Assembly: GCA_910575075.1 (NCBI GenBank)
Contig: CAJTCY010000008.1
Span: forward strand, 2,501 to 66,500
DNA length: 64,000 nucleotides
Source of the DNA: Lachnospiraceae bacterium
GTDB lineage: Bacteria; Bacillota; Clostridia; Lachnospirales; Lachnospiraceae
Direction: 5' to 3'
The position numbers and the translations under genes are program-made. The notes below the pieces were generated by a model, which was not told the DNA's origin, ran no database searches, and saw only the letters and a program-made list of their open reading frames with translations. This document shows positions 8,680-16,500 of this stretch, in pieces; position 1 is the stretch's first letter; every line of letters begins with the position of its first letter.

Positions 8680-9789
8680 CTAACCAATCATTTTCGTCTG
8701 GAATTCACGATTCCAGAACACCTGATTCCTGCCAGACTCCTTCGCATGGTATAGTGCATGGTCAGCTGCTTTTATGGATTCTTTAAAATTACCATTGTAC
8801 TCGGCCACACCAGCTGAAATCGTAAAGTTTACAGGTGTTTTGTCTGACAGAGCAATCTTTTCGCGCAATAATTCTGCTCTCTTACAAGCCTCTGCCGGCT
8901 GACAGCCCGGCAGAATAATTACAAATTCTTCTCCTCCAAAACGAATCACAGTTCCAGATTCAGCTATTTCCCTCATTAAAGTCTTTCCAAGATAGTGAAG
9001 CGCCTCATCTCCCACATAATGTCCATGTGTATCATTAATCTTTTTAAAGTAATCAATATCCAGCATAATCAAGGAAACGGGGAGTTCATTGGCAATAAGC
9101 TGATTATCCTGTATCAGACGATACATTTTGTGACGGTTATACACCGTAGTCAACGGATCTGTAATCAATGCCTGTTCGAGTTTTCTGGAAGTCAGATAGT
9201 GGTCAAGTTCGCCTAGGTCGAGCAGGCAATGGGCGAGCATAATCGCCGCAAAACATGGAATATTCAGAGATAAAATAACATTCAGATTTTCATAGTGGTT
9301 AAATTGATGCGATAACAGTATTTCAGCAAAAAAGACACCATATCCTAAAATTCCAGAACGGGGGCTTGAACCCAGACAGCAAATCAGAAAAAGAAAGTTC
9401 ATTATCGTAGCACCTTCACTGAAATGCGTCTTAATTTCAAGATGATATACTGACCAGATCGTAGCCATTACAATTAGATTCAGCATAAGATAATTCAAAA
9501 AAACTTTTCTTTTATAGTCTTTTGCTCCCGCCTCCAGAAAGATATAGAATACCAGAGGGATCAATATAGACGTCCGGGGAATTAATGTAGGCATAAGAGC
9601 ATGGCCATTCAACTGATAATCTGATACCAGATAAGACAGAGACGCCAGACTGGCTATTATTATGATTATCCTAACAAAAAACTGGTAATAATCACACTTA
9701 TGCTGATAAAAATTCTTTTTCTCCTGTTTATCCATGTCCCTGTATATATGATATAACTCCAAAATATGCAATACACTATAATTTTTCAC
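8680..9789 (-). CDS. Membrane diguanylate cyclase (GGDEF domain)
   Basis: 369 residues. The frame begins with GTG at 9789, preceded by AGAGG; an ATG at 9735 (MDKQEKKNFYQ) is possible but has poor spacing. The first half holds about six membrane segments forming an unnamed sensor. A complete GGDEF domain follows (about 205-365) with the active-site motif RFGGEEF and the metal-binding LIMLDIDYFKKIND, so it should make cyclic di-GMP. The position of the product-inhibition site is AESG instead of RxxD, so feedback inhibition is probably absent. It is a monocistronic gene. It may link the motility receptor at the window start to surface behaviour, but that is inference. Confidence 0.88.
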   Translation of the reverse strand: MKNYSVLHILELYHIYRDMDKQEKKNFYQHKCDYYQFFVRIIIIIASLASLSYLVSDYQLNGHALMPTLIPRTSILIPLVFYIFLEAGAKDYKRKVFLNYLMLNLIVMATIWSVYHLEIKTHFSEGATIMNFLFLICCLGSSPRSGILGYGVFFAEILLSHQFNHYENLNVILSLNIPCFAAIMLAHCLLDLGELDHYLTSRKLEQALITDPLTTVYNRHKMYRLIQDNQLIANELPVSLIMLDIDYFKKINDTHGHYVGDEALHYLGKTLMREIAESGTVIRFGGEEFVIILPGCQPAEACKRAELLREKIALSDKTPVNFTISAGVAEYNGNFKESIKAADHALYHAKESGRNQVFWNREFQTKMIG

Positions 9790-9963
9790 TTCTTGCTGCC
9801 TCTCATTTTATGTGTAGAGTTGGAAAAATAGGATACTATGAACCTGCTATTTATTATATAAAGGATTAAGGTTAATGTCAAGAAACCTCCTGACTATGAG
9901 TTTCCAGCGAGAATTTCATATAAGCACTTAAGCCTGCTGAGTATGGGTATTACCATCATATCT

Positions 9964-10284
9964 TTATCCATTTTTCTGTTTATATTCTGTGCCCCATTCT
10001 ACCATAGCGTCTAAAATAGGTTTTAAACTATATCCCGTTTCTGTTAAAGTATATTCTACCCGCGGCGGCACTTCTGGATAGACTTTTCGAGAAAGTAAAC
10101 CACTGTCTTCCATTGAGCGCAGATTTGCAGTTAAAACTTTTTGAGATATATTCCCAACAGATTTTTTCAATTCTCCAAATCGTTTTGTACCCTCTAGCAA
10201 GTCACGAATGATCAGCACTTTCCAACGGTCACTGATAAGCATTAAAGTAGTCTCTACCGGGCAGGCAGGTAAATTTTTTCCCAC
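9964..10284 (-). CDS. HxlR-family transcriptional regulator
   Basis: A winged-helix protein of about 106 residues with the family signature ACPVETTLMLISDRWKVLII, then GTKRFGELKKSVGNISQKVL and VEYTLTETG. I place the start at GTG 10284, since GGGGGA lies close before it and family members begin a few residues before the conserved cysteine. An upstream ATG (10386) would add 34 unconserved residues covering the likely promoter. HxlR proteins are dimeric regulators that respond to aldehydes, disulfide stress or other small molecules and often control a divergent gene. The divergent neighbour here is the macrodomain/sirtuin pair, which makes that the candidate target. Confidence 0.82.
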   Translation of the reverse strand: MGKNLPACPVETTLMLISDRWKVLIIRDLLEGTKRFGELKKSVGNISQKVLTANLRSMEDSGLLSRKVYPEVPPRVEYTLTETGYSLKPILDAMVEWGTEYKQKNG

Positions 10285-10522
10285 GATAATCCCCCATTTC
10301 TTCACAATAGTTTCTCTCTGGTAACTATGGCACAATAAAGTGCTTACTTTACGAATTTTCCCTACGGATATATTATAATCTTGCAAGCAATAAAAAGCAA
10401 TTCAAAATCACAGGAAATATGCGTGCAGAGAAATATTTGCAGATGATACAGCAGAAACATTGTTTACATTGTGGAAAATGTACAGAAATATACCTCTTGC
10501 AGGTGATAGAAAGGAGGACGCT

Positions 10523-11296
10523 ATGACACAGACAGAAAGACTTACTTATCTGATAAAATATCTCTTATCTGAAAATAACGAACTAAGCTCCATAGATATT
10601 CCTGAAAAAGACGCAGAAAAGAAACGTCTGTTACGCTCCCTTATGAACATTCGCCCGCCCAAAACAGCCTCAAGAGATTTCTTAGAAGCACAGGACGCAT
10701 ATTTACAGGAAGAATGTATTAAGAAAGGCGTTATTTCATTATCAGATATTCCAACGGTACAACCGGGAATTTACTTATGGCAGGGCGACATTACCCGTTT
10801 GTCTGCAGATGCTATCGTAAATGCTGCTAACAGTACCATGCTAGGCTGTTTCGTTCCTTGTCACGGGTGCATTGACAATGCAATCCATTCTGCCGCGGGA
10901 ATAGAACTACGCCTGGAATGTTCCCGTATCATGCAAAAGCAGAAAACGGAAGAACCTACGGGAAAAGCCAAAATTACAAAAGCCTATCATCTTCCCTGCC
11001 GTTACATCCTTCATACTGTCGGTCCGATTATCTACGAGACAGTTACCGAAAAAGATTGTAACCTGTTATCAGACTGTTACCGTTCCTGTTTGGAACTTGC
11101 AGCAGCATACCAGTTGAAAAGCATTGCTTTTTGCTGTATTTCTACGGGGGAGTTTCATTTCCCTCATGAAAAAGCCGCAAAGATCGCGGTACAAACGGTA
11201 CAGGACTATCAAAAGAAAAATCAAAATGGTTTGGAAGTGGTTTTTAATGTATTCAAAGACATCGACTATGAAATCTACAAACAGTTATTGGAATAA
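10523..11296 (+). CDS. Zinc-dependent macrodomain protein-ADP-ribose hydrolase
   Basis: 257 residues from the ATG at 10523, five bases after AAGGAGG. An N-terminal helical region precedes a macrodomain with QGDITRLSADAIVNAANS (ADP-ribose pocket) and LGCFVPCHGCIDNAIHSAAG, the cysteine/histidine cluster that marks the zinc-containing subclass linked to SirTM sirtuins. HTVGP and ISTGEFHFP are also conserved. Proteins of this class remove ADP-ribose placed on target proteins by the partner sirtuin. The sirtuin gene starts inside the end of this gene (29-bp overlap). Known versions often also carry a lipoylated GcvH-like carrier and a lipoate ligase, which are absent here. Confidence 0.88.
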   Translation: MTQTERLTYLIKYLLSENNELSSIDIPEKDAEKKRLLRSLMNIRPPKTASRDFLEAQDAYLQEECIKKGVISLSDIPTVQPGIYLWQGDITRLSADAIVNAANSTMLGCFVPCHGCIDNAIHSAAGIELRLECSRIMQKQKTEEPTGKAKITKAYHLPCRYILHTVGPIIYETVTEKDCNLLSDCYRSCLELAAAYQLKSIAFCCISTGEFHFPHEKAAKIAVQTVQDYQKKNQNGLEVVFNVFKDIDYEIYKQLLE

Positions 11297-12143
11297 TTCG
11301 CAGGTAAGACGTTCTATTGAAAAAGTGAAAAAGAAAATAAAAAATGCTGACGCTGTTATAATCGGCGCAGGTGCAGGACTGTCTGCATCTGCCGGATTTA
11401 CTTATTCCGGGAAACGGTTTGAAGAGAATTTCCCGGACTTTATAAAAAAATATGGTTTTAAGGATATGTATTCCGCAGGCTTCTATCCATACCATACCTT
11501 AGAAGAATATTGGGCGTATTGGAGCCGTTACATTTTTATTAACCGTTATCAAAATGCACCTAAACCTGTCTACAATGATTTATACAGTCTGGTACAAGAC
11601 AAGGACTACTTTGTTTTGACAACAAATGTAGACCACTGTTTTCAAAAGGCAGGTTTTGATAAGCACAGGCTGTTTTATACACAGGGCGATTATGGGTTAT
11701 GGCAATGTTCAAAACCTTGTCATAATAAAACTTATGACAATAAAACCGTGATAAAAAAAATGGTTGCCGAACAAGAAAATATGCGTATTCCAACCAGACT
11801 AATCCCCCATTGCCCCGTTTGCGGTGCGCCTATGTCAATGAATTTACGTGCAGATAATACTTTTGTTGAAGATAACGGCTGGCATACAGCGGCAGAACGA
11901 TATCAAGAGTTTATACACCGTCATAAAGGATTGAAAATCTTATATCTGGAATTGGGTGTTGGCGGAAATACACCGGGGATTATTAAGTATCCTTTCTGGC
12001 AGATGACGAAGCAGAATCCGGAGGCGGTATATGTCTGTGTAAATTATGGGGAGGCAGTCTGTCCGCGGGAGATTAAGGGGCAGTCTGTTTGTATAGATGG
12101 GGATATTGGAAAAGTATTAGAGTCATTAAAAAAATATGGGTAG
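11268..12143 (+). CDS. SirTM-class sirtuin (macrodomain-linked ADP-ribosyltransferase)
   Basis: 291 residues if translation starts at the ATG at 11268, which overlaps the macrodomain gene and is probably coupled to it. The NAD-binding start is IIGAGAGLSASAGFTYSG (about 32-48). TTNVDH (residues 118-123) replaces the usual TQNID. YTQGD (138-142) has glutamine where deacylase sirtuins carry the catalytic histidine, as known for SirTM enzymes, which transfer ADP-ribose instead of deacylating. Zinc ligands are likely C147, C151, C182 and C185. The C-terminal Rossmann part is intact. A 90-bp piece of its 3' end is repeated at 12898-12987. The target carrier protein is not in the window. Confidence 0.88.
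   Translation: MKSTNSYWNNSQVRRSIEKVKKKIKNADAVIIGAGAGLSASAGFTYSGKRFEENFPDFIKKYGFKDMYSAGFYPYHTLEEYWAYWSRYIFINRYQNAPKPVYNDLYSLVQDKDYFVLTTNVDHCFQKAGFDKHRLFYTQGDYGLWQCSKPCHNKTYDNKTVIKKMVAEQENMRIPTRLIPHCPVCGAPMSMNLRADNTFVEDNGWHTAAERYQEFIHRHKGLKILYLELGVGGNTPGIIKYPFWQMTKQNPEAVYVCVNYGEAVCPREIKGQSVCIDGDIGKVLESLKKYG
11967..12056 (+). repeat. 90-bp direct repeat, copy 1 (inside the sirtuin gene)
   Basis: This stretch, coding for TPGIIKYPFWQMTKQNPEA and what follows, recurs at 12898-12987 with three differences in 90 positions. Copy 1 is within the intact gene and is therefore the likely original. Confidence 0.85.
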
Positions 12144-12148
12144 AATAA

Positions 12149-12854
12149 AATTGGGATGCAATCAAGCCGGACTTGACGATGTTTCTTCACTATGAAACAT
12201 TGACAATAGACGGAAAGAAAATCGTTGCCGTTGATATTCAGCAAGGAACAGAGAGGCCATATTATATTGCAAAAAAAGGGTTGCGCCCAGAAGGTGTTTA
12301 TGTCCGTCAGGGTTATCCCTCTGTTCCAGCCACGAATACAGCAATCCGGCGCATGATTAAGGAAACAGACGGTGATCATTTTGAGGAAATGCGTTCTTTG
12401 GAGCAGAATTTAACTTTTGAAAGTGCAAAAAAAACATTTGCAGAACGTCATGTAAAGTTTGCCCCGGCACAAATGAAAACACTTGGACTGGTAACACAGG
12501 ATGGTGTCTATACAAACTTGGGGCTGCTGCTTTCAGACCAGTGTGTGCATACAATTAACCGGGATGGCGCCACAGATTGAAACAACTGACAATGTGTTTA
12601 AAATTATTCTCCCGAATTTGAATGTAATATCTGAATTGGAAGAACCAACGCAGACGAGGTTAGAGAAGGATATACCAGAAAAAAAGGTGATTGCTCTGAC
12701 AAAGGAACGGGGTTTTGTTACAAGAAAAGAGGTTGAGATACTGCTTGACATTGGACAATCATCATGCGGACGTTTGTTAAAGAAAATGACAGAAGACGGC
12801 CTTCTTATTCAAGAAGGCAAGGGAAAGAATACCCATTACTGTCTTCCGCAATAA
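12149..12854 (+). pseudogene. Broken AlbA_2/AAA_4-type (Schlafen-like) ATP-binding regulator
   Basis: Directly after the sirtuin stop the frame opens without a start codon (NWDAIKPDLTMFLHYETLTI) and continues with GTERPYYIAKKGLRPEGVYV, the core of an AlbA_2 domain. It runs to a stop at 12580. A second frame from about 12560 to 12854 (IETTDNVFKIILPNLN onward) encodes the C-terminal winged helix, ending in GRLLKKMTEDGLLIQEGKGK. The 5' end is missing and the middle is shortened and shifted, so no full protein can be made. Intact relatives are near 400-500 residues and act as DNA- or RNA-linked regulators, function often unknown. The remnant sits exactly between the two copies of the 90-bp repeat. 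Confidence 0.75.
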
Positions 12855-12897
12855 AATAGATGTTTAGATGTACCTCAAAGTGGTACACCATAAATAT

Positions 12898-12987
12898 AAT
12901 ACCCCAGGGATTATTAAGTATCCTTTCTGGCAGATGACGAAACAGAATCCGGAGGCGGTATATGTCTGTGTAAATTATGGGGAGGCA
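12898..12987 (+). repeat. 90-bp direct repeat, copy 2 (orphan sirtuin fragment)
   Basis: 87 of 90 bases match 11967-12056. This copy has no surrounding sirtuin sequence and ends 16 bp before the stop of the convergent DUF4153 gene. It is most simply a recombination scar that brought in the broken AlbA_2 gene. Confidence 0.85.
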
Positions 12988-13003
12988 CTTTCCTTCCACC
13001 CCA

Positions 13004-14623
13004 TCATCTTTTTGCAAAAGATTCTTTCGCAGCCTTTCCTGCCAGATATTTGGATAAATGAAATGTCCTCGCGTTCATATCTTCGGTATCCTCCAGTACC
13101 TCATGAAATCTCTGGTTCAGCAGGCAGCGCCTGCATCCTGAAGCCTTTGTCCTTCCTACCAGGTTGTCATAATTCCAAATGACCACCGGCTCGTAATAAT
13201 CATATTCTTTCACATATTCTCCCTGTGCACGGTTACAGTTCTCATGTTTAAAATCATATCTGCTTAATACAGGCAGGGTGTCAAGAGAGAGATCCGCCAG
13301 ATATTCCAGATCCTCATAACTGATATCATTTCCCAAATGCGCCATATTATATTCTGCTACCAAAACATCCGGTCTTGCACATGAAAATACCAAATAGCAG
13401 ACAGTTACCACTGTCATACTATAGCGAAACAGCCCAAATTCCGGTTTGAGCACCGTACGTACCACACCTGCCATCAATAAAATCAGCATTGCAAGAAACC
13501 ACAGCACCAACACCCGCAGGAAGCTGAGATGATACGTATCTATATATAACATCATGCGGAACACACTGGACGCAATCATAATATACGTACAGCCAGAACA
13601 CAGCAGCAGCAGAGCCTTTAAAATTTTATTCATCTCAAACAGCGACATAGCGCAAAGCACCAGAACCAAATTAAATATACACACAAATAATAATTGAAAA
13701 AAGCCCTGGTGCGCATATTCTGCATACGTATACCCCTCTGGCAGCAGCAATCCTCCGGTAAATAGAAACACAATCTGAATCACACAGAATATCAAATATA
13801 CCACCGTCACCATGGACAAAAACGTAATTGCAATTACCGGGTTTTGTTTCTTTCTCTGACTATTCCACTGCGGCATATTGTTCAGCGTCAACGCTGAAAG
13901 AAAACTGTATATCCCAAAAAATCCCAGTATCATAAGAAATAGCACCAGAAACACATTGGGAGAAAATAAGATCTGCCCCCACAGCTTATAACACAAATCC
14001 CCCACTACATTAGAAAAAATCTGGTCTGCACTGCTCAAAAGGGCAATAACCAATATCATCATCGGAAACCCGATCAAAATTCCCAGCAATACATAAAGCA
14101 CCGTCTTATTTTTCCTTCGGACCTGCCGCTTTTTTTTCAGATAATCTGCCAGATGAATAAAAGGGCTTGCCACTTCTGGTATCATATTCAGATACAAAAA
14201 CATCATATTTACCAGATATTGTCCAAATCTCCATCGGCTGTCATCATACACTTGGCGCAGCATAAAAACGGTAATCAGCAGAAGAATGCCTACGGTATTA
14301 AAAAATATCACAAATATATTTGTCGTAAGAAAGGTGCTGACGCCCAAGAGCATGCAGCCCGCCAGATAACACCAGTTGGAGTTTTTCCACGCAATGTTGT
14401 TCTTTTTCAGAAATAATCCACACACAGCCAGCGTTGCCGCCGTAATCAGCGGAAACGTAATGCCTATGTAATTCCGGTAAAATGCAGCGGCAAAACAAAC
14501 ACTGTAAATCAATGCTATGATAAGAAAAAACAATGCGTTCTCCCGCATCACAGGGCTTTTCTGCTGATCCGCTTCTGTATTTTCCTGGTAACTTTTCAAT
14601 TCCTTATTTTCCATCTCCATCAT
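13004..14623 (-). CDS. DUF4153-type polytopic membrane protein
   Basis: 539 residues, start at 14623 with GGAGG six bases upstream (the next codon is also ATG). After a charged N-terminus there are about twelve membrane segments. The C-terminal 110 residues are soluble and contain DISYEDLEYLADLSLDTLPV. The layout matches DUF4153/DUF4173 proteins, whose biochemical role is not known. It overlaps the upstream XRE regulator by 20 bp and is the last gene of a three-gene unit with DUF2975. That trio recurs in Firmicutes and suggests an envelope function under its own small regulator. Confidence 0.78.
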   Translation of the reverse strand: MMEMENKELKSYQENTEADQQKSPVMRENALFFLIIALIYSVCFAAAFYRNYIGITFPLITAATLAVCGLFLKKNNIAWKNSNWCYLAGCMLLGVSTFLTTNIFVIFFNTVGILLLITVFMLRQVYDDSRWRFGQYLVNMMFLYLNMIPEVASPFIHLADYLKKKRQVRRKNKTVLYVLLGILIGFPMMILVIALLSSADQIFSNVVGDLCYKLWGQILFSPNVFLVLFLMILGFFGIYSFLSALTLNNMPQWNSQRKKQNPVIAITFLSMVTVVYLIFCVIQIVFLFTGGLLLPEGYTYAEYAHQGFFQLLFVCIFNLVLVLCAMSLFEMNKILKALLLLCSGCTYIMIASSVFRMMLYIDTYHLSFLRVLVLWFLAMLILLMAGVVRTVLKPEFGLFRYSMTVVTVCYLVFSCARPDVLVAEYNMAHLGNDISYEDLEYLADLSLDTLPVLSRYDFKHENCNRAQGEYVKEYDYYEPVVIWNYDNLVGRTKASGCRRCLLNQRFHEVLEDTEDMNARTFHLSKYLAGKAAKESFAKR

Positions 14624-14834
14624 ATGCTTCCTCCTCTTTCCATTCTAAAATTTCTCCAGGCTGGCATTGTAACGCTTTGCAGACTTTATCCAGGGTGTCT
14701 ACTTTAATAGCCTTCGCCTTGCCGTTCTTTAAGATCGAAATGTTTGCCATCGTAATGCCGACTTTTTCCGAGAGCTCTGTCACACTCATTTTCCGCTTTG
14801 CCAGCATTACATCTATATTGATAATAATCGCCAT
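14604..14834 (-). CDS. Short XRE-family (YozG-like) DNA-binding protein
   Basis: 76 residues, start at 14834 after CAGGAG. It is almost entirely one helix-turn-helix: MLAKRKMSVTELSEKVGIT, then ANISILKNGKAKAIKVDTL and LCQPGEIL-like end (ALQCQPGEILEWKE). Proteins of this size and pattern are usually paired with DUF2975 membrane proteins, as here, and probably repress their own operon. The end of the gene overlaps the start of the DUF4153 gene, which has its own ribosome site inside this one. Confidence 0.88.
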   Translation of the reverse strand: MAIIINIDVMLAKRKMSVTELSEKVGITMANISILKNGKAKAIKVDTLDKVCKALQCQPGEILEWKEEEAYDGDGK

Positions 14835-14871
14835 ATATATTCTCCTGTTCTCTCTGCGCAGATAAGGCTTT

Positions 14872-15351
14872 TTAAATTGTCAAATCATTTTCCTGCTGCA
14901 TCGCTGCCGCTTTCTGCACCAAATGAGACAATGCCGCTGCCACCACCGCAATCACCACTCCTGCAAAGTCGACAAAAAGGGAAGCCATAAGAATCCCTGG
15001 ATGATTCATATTCAGGAAAAAAAGCAGCAGATTTGCAAGGAAAAAATATGCTGTGTCTGCAATGGCAAGTATACTGATTCGTTTCAGATAAATTGCATTT
15101 TCCATGGAAAACGAGCGGTCCCTGCCGATTTGCAATGTAATTTTCCAGCCATGATACAATACCAAATAGCATGGTATAGCTGCAATCCACAACACTGCAA
15201 ACCAGGGAACATACCAACTGGAAAACTCCGGATTCTCCGCAACTATATCTTTTCCCATCATAGGAAGCAGAATACCGCAGAGAACTGTACCGCAAAATGC
15301 AATACCCAAAATAACAGCCTTAAGCCAGGTACTTAAACTTTTCTGTGTCAT
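14872..15351 (-). CDS. DUF2975 membrane protein
   Basis: 159 residues with four membrane segments (about 10-28, 48-68, 92-112, 122-142); start at 15351 after GAGGAG. The length and the motif GRDRSFSMENAIYLKRIS before segment three are typical of DUF2975. The function of the family is unknown; it is nearly always next to a small XRE regulator such as the one at 14604-14834. It is the first gene of the operon. Its promoter region is occupied by a 335-bp MITE that begins 31 bp upstream of the start codon, so present-day expression may depend on the insertion. Confidence 0.85.
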   Translation of the reverse strand: MTQKSLSTWLKAVILGIAFCGTVLCGILLPMMGKDIVAENPEFSSWYVPWFAVLWIAAIPCYLVLYHGWKITLQIGRDRSFSMENAIYLKRISILAIADTAYFFLANLLLFFLNMNHPGILMASLFVDFAGVVIAVVAAALSHLVQKAAAMQQENDLTI

Positions 15352-15371
15352 AACATCACTCCTCTTATCAA

Positions 15372-15381
15372 CTTCATCTTA
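15372..15381. repeat. Target-site duplication of the 335-bp MITE (left copy)
   Basis: CTTCATCTTA here and again at 15717-15726, directly abutting the two ends of the inverted-repeat element. A ten-base perfect duplication is good evidence of transposition. Confidence 0.75.
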
Positions 15382-15716
15382 TTAGGTAGTTGCGAAACTA
15401 TCAAATTATCAAAATTTCATATACAATTTATACAATTTTGTTTAAATATTTTATTCCTATAAATGCACAAAATGCAGAGCGTGCCAAACATTTCAATGAG
15501 CCTTTTACTACAAAAACCATGTTCAGCAGAGGCTTCCATGGTTTTTAAGTCTTTTCTCTGCTTTTGCCATCTTTATGGCATAAAGGGATGCTCTTGAGTG
15601 CATTTCCATGGTACTAACATGCATTTCTTAGCGTTTATAGGAATAAAATATTTCTTCTTAAATTCTTTGAATTGTATATGAAATATATAAAATTATTGAG
15701 TTTCGCAATTACCTAA
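15382..15716. mobile_element. 335-bp non-coding MITE with long terminal inverted repeats
   Basis: The ends are TTAGGTAGTTGCGAAAC at 15382 and its mirror GTTTCGCAATTACCTAA-like end (reading GAGTTTCGCAATTACCTAA) at 15716. The imperfect terminal repeat is about 45 bp long (15382-15426 and 15672-15716). An inner, perfect 20-bp repeat AAATATTTTATTCCTATAAA pairs 15444-15463 with 15634-15653. It is flanked by CTTCATCTTA on both sides. No open frame of note lies inside. The ten-base duplication is compatible with IS4-like transposases acting in trans, but no such transposase is in the window. Confidence 0.75.
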
Positions 15717-15752
15717 CTTCATCTTATGCTTATCATATTCCTAAAACATAAA

Positions 15753-15799
15753 AAAGTCAATATGAATTTATTGTATTTCAATAAATTCATATTGACTTT
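15753..15799 (-). terminator. Strong terminator of the exporter operon
   Basis: A perfect 21-base inverted repeat (15753-15773 with 15779-15799; AAAGTCAATATGAATTTATT arm) with a five-base loop. On the minus strand it is followed by TTTTTATGTTTT. It lies 28 bp after the stop of the last exporter-operon gene. Confidence 0.85.
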
Positions 15800-15826
15800 C
15801 AGATATAAGCATTTGTCAGTATTGTA

Positions 15827-16498
15827 TCACAATTCCACCAAAAAACCGCTGCTCTCCAGAACTTCCCTGGCCTTCTCCATATTCTGCTTTCCATGGATTT
15901 TGAGGACACCCCCAGTAATTCTTGCAGATGGCCCATATATCTCCTGCATCTGTCCTTCATCCATATAAATTCCTGCAGACGGTTTTTCCAAAATACCGGA
16001 TATTTTCCCTCTCAATTCCTGACCCGATTCTTGTGTCAGCCTTACCTCCAACTCCTGATAACGGCTGATCCACTCCAAAATCTGGCTTTTTCCGGGAGGA
16101 TTTCCATTCACATCTGCAAACCCCTGAAACGCTTCTTTGCCAATAAACAAAACGGGGGAAGCTCCCTTTCGGATTTCTTGCTGCGCTGATTTCCATTTCA
16201 GAGGAAAGGCAGTCAGCTCTATTCCTGTAAGCACCGTTTCCATGGTATATTCTTCTAACTGTACAGTAACATTACAGGAGGCGGTGGACGTAAATTCATA
16301 CAGCCCGTTTAATTTTTCCAGCTCTTTAACCATGGCATTCGTTATTTCTGCTTGAGACTGAATCTGAAACGTAAAGGTTTTCTGCTGTTGTTTCCAGAAA
16401 TCCAGCCCCTGCGCCGTCCAGACAATCAAAATACATCCCAGAGCCAGAGATACAATGTCCTTATAAATATTTCTTTTTTTCATCTCCATCGCTTCCAT
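15827..16498 (-). CDS. Exported membrane-anchored protein of the exporter operon
   Basis: About 223 residues from the ATG at 16498 (ATGs at 16489 and 16483 are alternatives). A basic start (MKKRNIYKD) is followed by one membrane segment ending near LDFWKQQQ, then a soluble domain of mixed strand and helix with no recognised family. The C-terminal part, GPSARITGGVLKIHGKQN, is strand-rich. It begins three bases after the stop of the preceding gene and is last in the operon. It is probably an extracytoplasmic partner of the exporter; the precise role is unknown. Confidence 0.65.
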   Translation of the reverse strand: MEAMEMKKRNIYKDIVSLALGCILIVWTAQGLDFWKQQQKTFTFQIQSQAEITNAMVKELEKLNGLYEFTSTASCNVTVQLEEYTMETVLTGIELTAFPLKWKSAQQEIRKGASPVLFIGKEAFQGFADVNGNPPGKSQILEWISRYQELEVRLTQESGQELRGKISGILEKPSAGIYMDEGQMQEIYGPSARITGGVLKIHGKQNMEKAREVLESSGFLVEL

Positions 16499-16500
16499 TT

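Noticed and set aside
12044-12379. Minus-strand frame across the sirtuin end and AlbA_2 remnant
   Set aside because: Opposite to recognisable coding sequence on the plus strand; no start signals.
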